NCBI GenBank assembly: GCA_038277395.1 | Contig: CM076189.1 | Location: forward strand, 114,064,252-114,128,251 | Direction of reading: 5' to 3' | DNA: 64,000 bases | From: Dryocosmus kuriphilus | Lineage: Eukaryota > Arthropoda > Insecta > Hymenoptera > Cynipidae | Shown: piece after piece, positions 55,759 to 64,000 of the stretch | Position numbering within the stretch: the first letter of the stretch is position 1 | Layout of the letters: each line of letters opens with the position of its first letter | Notes under the pieces: generated by a model | Seen by the model: the letters and a program-made list of their open reading frames with translations, nothing else | Databases searched by the model: none | Told to the model about the DNA's origin: nothing | Position numbers and translations under genes: made by a program

Positions 55759-56174
55759 GGGAGTGCTTTTTCCCCCTTGGCACCTGGGATAAGCAATAAC
55801 GCTTGAAATTTATAATATTAAAAAAGAATTGAGTACAAATGTCTCTGATAATGTTGCCTGTAAGGTAGCATTGTTAGTTTAAAAAAAAAAAAAAAAACGA
55901 GCAATGGTTCTTCGGGCGTCTGTTTGAGACATTTGTGAGTTTCTTAAACTCAGAAAAACACCTCATACTTCAGGCATCACTTTACGCCTGAGCAAAAGCT
56001 GCGATGCTTCATGGTGCAGAGCAGGATTATTTTAATTATTTGACAAAGGCGGAAGCAGAATAATTTTTGAAACCGCATCTGACACAAACGAATCTACTAT
56101 GCACTTGCTGCGTTTGCGACCATATTTGGCAGCGAAGTACCGGGACATGAGTACCTGTGGGAGGAAGTGGGCCC
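55759..56174. other. Stretch between R4-like copy 2 and the TAA microsatellite
   Basis: About 55,795-55,850 loosely resembles the 3' UTR of the R4-like element (gaaatttataatatta, gtctctgat), and an A run lies at about 55,880-55,896. It may be the true 3' end of the element, or a related remnant. No protein was recognised. Confidence 0.35.
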
Positions 56175-56198
56175 ATAATAATAATAATAATAATAATT
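56175..56198. repeat. (TAA)n microsatellite
   Basis: About eight taa/ata triplets on the right border of the GC-richer 42.1-56.2 kb region. A comparable run borders the left side at 42,043-42,074. Confidence 0.85.
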
Positions 56199-56720
56199 AG
56201 TAGTCTTTAGAGATTTAAAGTTTGTAGGATATATTAAGGGTTTTAAAATATTCTAAGGTGATTTAAGGGATTATATAATATTTTAATAATGATTAAGGGG
56301 TTTTAAGCAATTTACGATATTCTATGGAATTTAAGTTATTTCAAAATTATTTATGTGACTTTAAACTATTTTGAGGGTTTTAATTGTTGTTAGTAACTTT
56401 ACGGGATTTAAAGGGCTTTAAAAGTTTGAAGGAATCTAGAGATTTTTAAGATTTGAAGGCCTTTAGGCCATTTGAAAAACTTTTATGTATTTGAAGGGAT
56501 TTAAGGGATAAAGAGATTCTGAGAATTTTAGAATACCTTGAGAGGTTAAAAACTTTGCAACATTAGTGCATTTTGGGTATTTAAGCTATTTATGGGAATG
56601 AAAGGATTTGAATTGTTTTAGTATCCGAAATGTCTTAAAGGACTTTAAGGTATCCAGTATTTTAAGAGTTTCAAAGTTTTAGCTGATATTATGGGCTTGG
56701 GAATTTGAAGAAAAATAGAG
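56199..56720. repeat. Degenerate TTTAAGG low-complexity block
   Basis: Same composition and word types as at 40,076-41,210 (tttaaggg, gatttaag, ttttaaaatatt). Confidence 0.65.
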
Positions 56721-57044
56721 GCGCGTAAAATTCACTGAATGACAAAAAAAAAAAACGATTGTCGTATCTCTCAGAGTTTTGGTGTTATGGCGATTGAAAT
56801 TTCCTTTTATTGAATCATGTTTTTGAAACAAGGTGTTTATTTTTTGCGAAAAGTGTGATCCAAGAACTAACTTTGGGCTATATCTGCGAAACTTTTAGAA
56901 AAAATTCAATTTCAATTAGTTTTCAGTGCAACTTTTATTTCATTTTACTATCAGTTTCCTCTTATTTTGTTTCGTTTTCGGGCACATCTTTGGTGCAATT
57001 TTCATTTCATTTAATTCTAATTGTCATTTTCACTTTACTACACT
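56721..57044. other. AT-rich stretch, no gene recognised
   Basis: Includes an A12 run near 56,744-56,755. The 82-codon frame at 56,810-57,058 is hydrophobic by composition only and not recognised. Confidence 0.35.
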
Positions 57045-57406
57045 CTCTTTATTCATAATGTGTCCCCTAAGGGTTTACATGACCTCCGTTTCATTCATAC
57101 GGTCTTTTACTATATATCTATAACTATATTATTCTTAAACTGATTATTTACCTTATTTTTACATTAAATTTCATTATATCATTTTCCCTATACATATTAT
57201 TGCGCCATTTACGAATGATATCTACTGAAAGAGCGAATTCTATAGCGAGAGACTGTGCGTGCCATTTCTTAACCTTATCTAAATTTGCTTATACTATTCT
57301 TATTATATACATAAAATTTATAAATAAAATTTATATCCATCTATGTGCCTTCCGTTCCTTAAACTTTCATTTCTCCTCACTCATTCCTCTAGCCCCTTCC
57401 AATTCT

Positions 57407-58138
57407 TCATCCATTCTTCCACCAATCCTTCCCCTCTACTAAAATCTTACCCACATTCTCCTGCCAGCTTCCTTTATCTTCATTTCCTCTTTTACATCCA
57501 TCCCATACATGCTTCCATGTTTCCACTTCCCATTTACATAATCTGCATTCTCTATTCTCCTTTCTTTCCCAATACATCCCTTCGCTTACGTCGTTACACA
57601 ATCTAAATCTTGCTATTCTTATCCATCTTTTCTCTCCCCACCCTTTCCTTAAATACTTTGGTCTTCCTTCCTATTTTATCATCTTATTCCATTTATTATA
57701 ATTCGAACTCTCAATCATCTCCCATCTTTCTGTTAATTGACTTTTTCTGTCCTTTCTCTCCACAGCTTCAAAGTTTACTCCTGATCCCCCTCTTATACTT
57801 CTATTTCGAAGATACTCCTTCCTTTCTTCTTCCCATCTCGATAATTCCATTCTCCACCCTCTGCTCTCCTCCACTTTCGCTCAAACACTGTCTCCCAATA
57901 CCCCCCCCCTTCCCCCTCTCAACTTCTCCTCAAATTTCCATGCCCTTTTCACTGCTTTGGCACATAATTTCTCCCTTTTTGCTTCTTCTCTCACCATATA
58001 TCCAGGCGTTCTCCAGTCGACCCCCAGCGTCCATCGTATATACCTCTCTGTAACTTTCAATTCCTCCTTTTCCTTCCATCCCCATATCTCTGCTCCACAT
58101 CCTAATACCGGCCATAATAGTGTATCAAATATCCACAT
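57407..58138 (-). pseudogene. LINE C: C-terminal part of ORF2
   Basis: 58,138-57,881 reads LGCGAEIWGWKEKEELKV and RYIRWTLGVDWRTPGYMVRE. 57,874-57,671 reads MEESRGWRMELSRWEEERKE. 57,601-57,407 has CRLCKWEVETWKHVWDGC, a CxxC...HxxxxC motif. Several frame changes are present. Confidence 0.65.
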
Positions 58139-58419
58139 TATTCAATCTCTCTTGAATCTCCTTTTCCATATGCCCCATATCTGTTTCATTACCCCTGCCG
58201 CTTTCATTATTCCTCTCTCAAATGCGCTCTATGATCTTCATTATTCTGTACTGTATACCCCAAATATTTTAACTATTTTACTCTTCTATCTTTACCCCTT
58301 CCACCTCCCGCTCCATACTTTTTTTCTTTACTCCTCCTTTTCTAACCCTCATTATCTTTGTCTTTTCTTCATTATCTTCAACTTATTCTGTCCAAATTTT
58401 TTCCAATCCTGTGATTAAT

Positions 58420-58640
58420 CCTGCCATTTCTTTTCATAGTCTGCCATCACCACCAAATCGTCCGCATAGGCCAATGCATAAATCCTTTCACTCTCCCAGT
58501 CCCAACTCCTAGTCCCCGAACTTTTTTCCTTATCTGCCCTTCCAAGTCTGAGATTAAGGAATTAAATAGCAGCGGGCTCAGTGGGCACACTTGTCTCACT
58601 CCTCTTCCCAACAGGAAACTATCTCCCACCTGCTATGCTA
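58420..58640 (-). pseudogene. LINE C: reverse transcriptase core with YADD
   Basis: GVRQVCPLSPLLFNSLISDL is read at 58,629-58,520. The catalytic ALAYADDLVVMA is encoded at 58,445-58,480 in another frame, so a frameshift separates the two motifs. RT sequence upstream (58,640-59,250) is scattered over frames. Confidence 0.65.
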
Positions 58641-59759
58641 TCTTTACCCTTCTTTTTGCCTCTCTAAAAATTTCTGATAGTCTCTTTCTTAACCCCTCCC
58701 TTATCCCCTTTTTAACCATAAACCTTTTCTATTTCTTCTCGATCCGGTGATTCAAAAGCCGCCTTCAGGTCCACGAACATTACTATCATTCACCGTTTCT
58801 CTCGTTTAATCCTTTTATTCACCAGATAATTCGGAGAATATAGGTGTAACCCGTCACCCCATATTCCTTTCCTAAAAATCCGTCTCATTCGGTAGCACGA
58901 TCTTTCTTTCCTTTACTTCTTTCTTTAATCTTTCCAAAGAACCGCAAAATATAACTTAATACAGCGTCGTCATTAATTTCACTCCTCTATAATCTTTCGC
59001 CTCCTCTCCTTTACCTTTTTCACTATCGGTACTACTATCCCTTCTTTCCATAACTCCGGCCATCCTGCTCCTCTCAATACTCTATTGCTCACTTAACCAT
59101 ACACACTCCTTTAGCTCTTCTCCCCCATATTTCCAGACTTCATTTGGAATCCATCTATTCCAGGTGCCGTAGCATCCTTCATTACTTCTAATCAACTTGC
59201 TATTTCTTCCCTCGTTATGTCTATTTCCTCATCTCCTCCCTTCCTTCCCTTTTTCCTTTCCTAATCTTCTTCTCTTACCCCTCCTAGCAATTCCATAAAA
59301 TAATTTTTCCACTCTCTCTATTTCAATATCCTGGTTTACGCTTGTTCCTTCTTTTTCTTTTTTATTTACTACATTCCAAACCTCTTACTCCGTCTTAGCC
59401 TCCTCTACTTCTTTTCGAATCTTTTATTTTCATCCTCTTATTTTCTATCACACATTCCGTGTACTCTTTTTTTCTTCCTGTATTCCTCTCCACTGCTTTT
59501 TCTTTTCTCCACTTTATTAATTCCCTTCTCACTTCTCTCTTCTTCCTTTACATTCCTCATCCCATCCATTTCTTCATCCTTCTTTCCTCCTTCCTTTTTA
59601 CTTGTTCCCAAATACACTTTTTTCTTTTCCTATCATTATTTCCATTTCTTCGTTTACATTACCCTCACCATTTCCATATTCTTTATCCTTTCCCTGAATT
59701 GTTCCTTTCCTTCCATTGTCCAATCCCCTCCGTTTATTCGTTTTACCTTTGTTCCTTTT

Positions 59760-60573
59760 TGTTCTCATTTTCACTTCCTTTTTCTCCCTCTACTGTCACA
59801 ATCACTGGGAAATGATCTGACTCCATATATTCCCTACCTCTAGTTCATTAACGAATTTTCTTACCTCCTCGTCCACTATTACGTAATCAATCACCGATCT
59901 CTTTTTTTCTCCTGGTCTTGTATATTCCCCTTCCTCATCCCCCTGTATATTTCCTTTTAGGATAAACCATCCCATCTCTTCTAGTCCCTTTAGCATTTTC
60001 CTTCCTTCCCCGTTCAATATCTTTGTCTTTGATTTCCTTTCTTTCTCTTCCCCCCATTCCTTCCCACCTCTTTCTCCTCTTCTTGCATTAAAATCTCCTC
60101 CTATTATAAGCCTTACCACTTCTTCATTCTCTTTCATCATTTCTTTTATATTTTCCATTTTTTCTGCATATCGCCCGTTTATATATACCCCTACTATCTT
60201 CCTCCTCTCGTTTCCCCACTTCACCTCCTGCATTACTGCTCCTTCTTTTTCTTCTTTCCTCTGCTCCCTGTCTCTTGCTTCTGTCCTAAAACCTTTTCTC
60301 AATCCCATCGCCATTCCCCCCGCTTTCTCTTCCTTTTTTATTCTTCTTCTTTGCATTTTGTATCTTCCATACGTAATAATTTGGCAATCTTTCCTTTACC
60401 CTCTCCCATCCTTTTTCATCTAAACGCGTGTGCCCGCCATTACTAATACTTCCCACTGTTTTAAAATTTCTCAAAAGTTCATTATCCTTTCTTCCAAACC
60501 TGCTATATTCCAATAGCACATCTTCCATTCTTTTTTTTTTCACTTCCCTTCTTTTCCCCTTCCATAATATCAC
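59760..60573 (-). pseudogene. LINE C: APE-type endonuclease, mostly open
   Basis: 60,573-60,286 has the N-terminal part (SRFGRKDNELLRNFKTVGS). The 184-residue frame 60,356-59,802 has GAVMQEVKWGNERRKIVGVY, RLIIGGDFNARRGERGG (the GDFNAR core), WFILKGNIQGDEEGEYTRPG and SVIDYVIVDEEVRKFVNELE. The SDHFPVIVTVEG segment follows in another frame near 59,810. In the active family this domain nicks the target strand. The first residues and the junction to the linker are shifted. Confidence 0.75.
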
Positions 60574-60660
60574 TTATATTTGACTCTCTCTCTCTCCTCT
60601 CTCTCCGATTCCCACGAATTCTTGTCTTTTACTATCTTTTCCCTCTTCTTCGTCCCAATT

Positions 60661-61455
60661 TCACCACACCCCCCCATCTATCTGCAATCTTCCGTACTTT
60701 ACCCAAGTTCTTCTTCCCTTCTTTCTCTCTTCTTCCCCTATCCTCCTTATCTGATACTGCATCTTCCTTTCTGTCCACGTCAAATCATCCTCCATTCTCT
60801 CTACACTTCCATATAACGCTCTTTTCATAGTCATCAGTTCCCACTTATCATCCCTGCTCTTCACTTTAACCAGCACAATTTGCCCTTCTCTATTTCCTTC
60901 CTTACCCATTCTTCTTACCTGCTCTACTTCAACATTCGCCTTTATCCTTTTTAGCACTTCCTCCACTCCTTGCTTTCAAATCTTTACCCTCTGCTTAAAA
61001 CCCTTTACCAATATATTCCTTCTTCTTTCCTCCCTCTCCTTCCCTTCTATTCTTTTCTCTAATTTTCCCAGCCTTTCATTCCCCATTCCCACTCCCTACC
61101 CATCTACGGTCCTGACTTGAGTTTTCTATATTCCCTATCCTATTCTCTAACTCTTCTATTTTATTTTTACCCTGTTCCTGCTTTTCTAGCTATTTTTTCT
61201 AAACCTTGCATTCTTTCTTCTAACTTTTTTCTTACTTCTTCCCTCTTTCTCATATCTTTTTAACCTCAGCCATTTCCCTTAAAATTTCCTGCTTGACTGC
61301 TTCCCCCCTTTTCTCCTGCTATTCTTCGTGCCCCCTCATTACCTCCATCATTATTTTCTTATCTTTGCTAATTCTCTATCTTCTGTTGCGTCTGTTTCAT
61401 CCAGTACATTTTCCTCCTTTTCTTCCTATATTTTTCTGGCGGAGTTTTAAAACAT
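60661..61455 (-). pseudogene. LINE C: ORF1 protein (broken)
   Basis: 60,966-60,661 has MEEVLKRIKANVEVEQVRRM, IVLVKVKSRDDKWELMTMK and EDDLTWTERKMQYQIRRIGE, the RRM-like part. The coiled-coil N-terminus lies at 61,455-61,000 in shifted frames, starting near KCFKTPPEKYRKKR-like text. Confidence 0.65.
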
Positions 61456-61460
61456 TTTTT

Positions 61461-62524
61461 GCCGTTTTATTACTAACTTCTAGAATAGAAAATTATTTGG
61501 TAGTTAATTAAATATTTCAGCATTTTAAATTCCGTGAATTTTAGAATTTGGAGACATACAATAACACGTTAATTTTTTTTTCCTTAATTGTGTTCGTAAA
61601 TTGAATGACTCGGCAAATTTTAATTTCGGATATTTCTAAAGTCTTCAATCGTATATTCGTTTTTTTTTTTTTCTTCGATAGCTTCAGTCGAAAATTTTGT
61701 CAATTGTAGTTTTCAATCCTTTTTTATTTTTAATTACGAAACAAATTTAAGTCCAGACTTAGTATTTATTTCTCCGAGGATTAAAATTTTTTCCATCAAA
61801 CTGACACGAAGCAGAGCATACCTTTCCGTGAACATGAAAAAAAACACGGTTTTACGATCACACGGCACTTTTATTAGCTGGTTGAATGTGCAATTATCTT
61901 CGCTAAAAATTTTCTTACATTTTCTTCTTCAGGACCCATTGTATCACATAATCTTGCGCCAAGTTTCTGCTGAAGGTGGTTAGGAAAGTTATTTAAAATA
62001 AAATCTAAAAAGTTTTAATTTTCTAGTTAGATAATTAATGAATCATTACTTTCTTCTAGATTATTTAAATCCCGAAATTTAGATTGTCGAAAAACTAAAT
62101 TCATGAATTACTAATAGAATTTACGAAACTGAACATTTCCACCAAATTCTTAAACTTCCGAAATTTAAAGTTGCTTTTAAATTTTCAGAAAGTAAGATTG
62201 CTGAAAATGAATATTTAATTATTTAATAACCGATAATAGGTGATATATAAAGACTAAAAAAATAACGAAAAAATAAATAATGAAAATAGAAATCAACAAA
62301 AAAGGCAACTGCCAAAGATAAAAATTAACGAATTGTAAAATTTTCAATATTTAAAAGTATCAAACTTTTAATTATCGGAAAATCAAATATGAGTATTTCT
62401 AAAAAGTTATTATTAACAAAAATGTCATTTTCTATAAATTTTTGAATTCCCTAAATATAAAATTGCTTAAATTTAAAGTTTCTGAAACTTAAATTGGAGA
62501 AAATAAATATGAAATTATTTTATT
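61461..62524 (+). repeat. Micro-exon array, block 6 (isolated unit)
   Basis: One unit, close to that at 33,166-34,199 including the same LINE junctions on both sides (LINE-B-type 5' end on the left, ORF1-only element on the right). This indicates that a segment of array plus LINEs was duplicated about 28 kb away. Confidence 0.75.
61933..61975 (+). pseudogene. Micro-exon A14, one-base insertion
   Basis: Acceptor tttcttcttcag and donor gtggtt are present. The exon is 43 nt because of an extra T, which brings a TGA into frame after PIVSHNLAPSFC. It is a sister of A8 (PIVSHNLAPCSPK). Confidence 0.5.
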
Positions 62525-64000
62525 ATTTCGTTCGTTTATTTCTACTCTATCCCTTTTACGGGTTTGAGAATAATTACATAACCATCACATTTTTACATCC
62601 GACGCAGATTTTGCAAATACTTATTCCTACCTTATCCTATATGTATATAACTTCTTAGACTCTAGATCTAAATCTAAACACTGCCGCTCAAGACCTTGGG
62701 CTTCCGCTTCCTCTCGCCATTTCCATTCTATTGATGGTACATTAATTCTCGACTCTACTGAATTCTCTTTTGCCTCTATACGAAACATATTGGCTCTTCT
62801 CTATCTTGCATGACCTACTCTTTCTGTCTCTGCCTTTCTAGTTTCTTCATCCATCCCTAGCACATTCCAAAAAACTACTTTAATCCCTTTTGCGCACTCT
62901 GCTTCTCTTCTCCCCACATTCTTCCTCTTATCTCGTTCGCAAACCGCGGTGCTTCCTTCTCTGTTCTTAGTCACCTCTCTGCCCCCTTTCGACCAGAGAC
63001 CGCTCACCTATTTTGCAAGTGCTCTCTCTCTCTCTCTCTCTTCGTCCCATATCCACACCGTTTCGTTTACCCACAACATGTCTCTCCCAAACCAAACTCT
63101 ATTCCCCTTTCTCCTCTCCTCCCAAACCCTCCCTTCTATCAACCATCTTTTCCTTCTCCCCTCCATATCATATCTTCATCAATTCTTCCTTTTCTTCCCC
63201 TAAGCACTTTCTTTTTCCTCATTACCTCTCTCCTCTCCACATCACTTCCCACTTTGACTACGTACATCCTCGCTTTCCCTCCTGTCTTGTTGCCCAACCC
63301 CTTTATCTCCTGCACCCTGACATTTGCCCATACGTCCCTCAAAAGTTTCTCTACCTCCTTCTTTTCCGTTTCGCTTTCTACTTGCAATACTTTTATAACG
63401 AAATTTCCCCTTTTCTTTTCCCTTTCAAATCCCCTCCATTTTCCTTTCTAATCCACGTACTCTACTTTTCATTCTCTCTTTCTCCTCTCTCAAATTCACA
63501 TCACCCTCTTCCCGTCCCCTCAACCCATTTCCACACGATTCTCTTGACGTTCAGCTCTGCATTCTAAGTTGCGTAACCTCTCTTCTACCTGCCTTATCAC
63601 CTTTCTCCCCTCTTCCTGCTTTTTTGTCTGTTCCTCCTCCATCCTCTCTAATTTTTTTGCTACCAAATTTTCTTTCTCTTTCTTCCAGCACTTTTCCCAT
63701 TTCTACATTTCTCTTTACCTTTATGACTATCCCCTCTGTTTCCCTCGCATGTTCCTCCTCTTCCGGTGGCCCTCTATTCACTACCTTCTCTAACTCTCGG
63801 AACATATCTTCCACTGTGACTTTTGTCTTATCTAATGCCTTATCCATGGCCTATTTGACTCTAACACCTTATCAATTGACTTACCAAACTCTAACCCCTC
63901 TGCGTCGTCCCCACTAGCCCCACCTGGCCGGCTCGTTACTTAATTCACTTGCACACTGGCTCTCAATCTCTAGTTCAATTCTTCGGGCACGTATTGCCCT
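62525..64000 (-). mobile_element. ORF1-only LINE derivative, copy F (runs off the window)
   Basis: Same 3' end (ataaacgaacgaaa, ctcaaacccgtaaaag), the same direct step from FWNVLGMDEE to the 3' UTR, and the same ORF1 as copies D and E. The 5' end lies beyond the window. Confidence 0.8.
62801..63917 (-). pseudogene. ORF1 protein of copy F (broken)
   Basis: 63,847-63,551 is the coiled-coil part (MDKALDKTKVTVEDMFRELE). 63,387-63,139 is the RRM-like part (KKEVEKLLRDVWANVRVQEI, then KARMYVVKVGSDVERREVMR). 63,007-62,801 runs through ERDKRKNVGRREAECAKGI into VVFWNVLGMDEETRKAETER and ends at a stop. That last stretch is the first 20 residues of an endonuclease that is then missing. Confidence 0.7.

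Larger units (their letters stand above)
57045..61460 (-). mobile_element. Non-LTR retrotransposon C, sister copy of LINE B
   Basis: About 4.4 kb on the minus strand, matching LINE B from the 3' end (tttattcataatgtgtcccc, near 57,050) to the 5' ORF1 start (near 61,450). It keeps features lost in B, namely YADD, the C-terminal CRLCKWEVETWKHVWDGC and an uninterrupted endonuclease, but has its own frameshifts. The 5' junction with the array sequence equals that of B. The 3' side is joined to unrelated AT-rich DNA rather than to an array unit. Confidence 0.8.

Noticed and set aside
1..64000. tRNA, rRNA or snRNA genes
   Set aside because: No cloverleaf-compatible sequence with the conserved A and B boxes, no rRNA core and no U-snRNA sequence was noticed on either strand by eye. 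A tRNAscan or Infernal run would be decisive.

Overview
This is eukaryotic DNA: AT-rich, intron-bearing and packed with retrotransposons, with no operons or bacterial gene structure. An insect is likely and a hymenopteran (wasp or ant relative) is my best guess, because the reverse-transcriptase proteins resemble LINE proteins common in Hymenoptera. That assignment is from memory, not from a search. No complete conventional host gene is visible.

Layout. 1-4.1 kb: two long direct copies (plus a partial one) of a repeat carrying GC-rich GCGC-GAA-GCGC motifs; a further copy lies at 16.5-17.0 kb beside a 500-N assembly gap. 4.1-11.6 kb: AT-rich DNA with fold-back repeats (6.29-6.42 and 7.35/8.49 kb), degenerate TTTTAAAG-type sequence, a GAGGCG motif cluster and a TA microsatellite. 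11.7-14.8 kb: an ORF1-only LINE derivative on the + strand, itself hit by a 1.13-kb poly(A) retroposon with a 12-bp target duplication. 15.1-16.0 kb: remnants of a transposon-derived protein gene, cut by the gap.

17.0-40.1 kb and 61.5-62.5 kb: a diverged tandem array whose units hold tiny candidate exons on the + strand. Nearly all are exactly 42 nt (type A) or 63 nt (type B), one is 135 nt (type C), and all are phase 1-1. They are bounded by good acceptors and donors and encode short P/S/Q/N/K-rich peptides. This looks like a micro-exon gene, or the remains of several. Minus-strand LINEs interrupt the array at 20.65-25.41, 26.79-31.09, 32.91-33.17, 34.20-36.16, 57.05-61.46 and 62.53 kb onward, several of them at the same place in the array unit.

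40.1-57 kb: more degenerate repeats, a mariner-like scrap, a broken R1-clade LINE (minus strand, 42.1-46.9 kb), and two head-to-tail copies of an R4/Dong-like non-LTR element (47.09-51.40 and 51.40-55.76 kb), both inactivated.

The most interesting signals are the array of symmetric micro-exons, with a CATATG inverted repeat at a fixed distance upstream of the type-A exons, and an ORF1-only LINE family (three copies) analogous to mammalian HAL1. Every transposon coding region here carries stops or frameshifts, so the mobile elements look like fossils.
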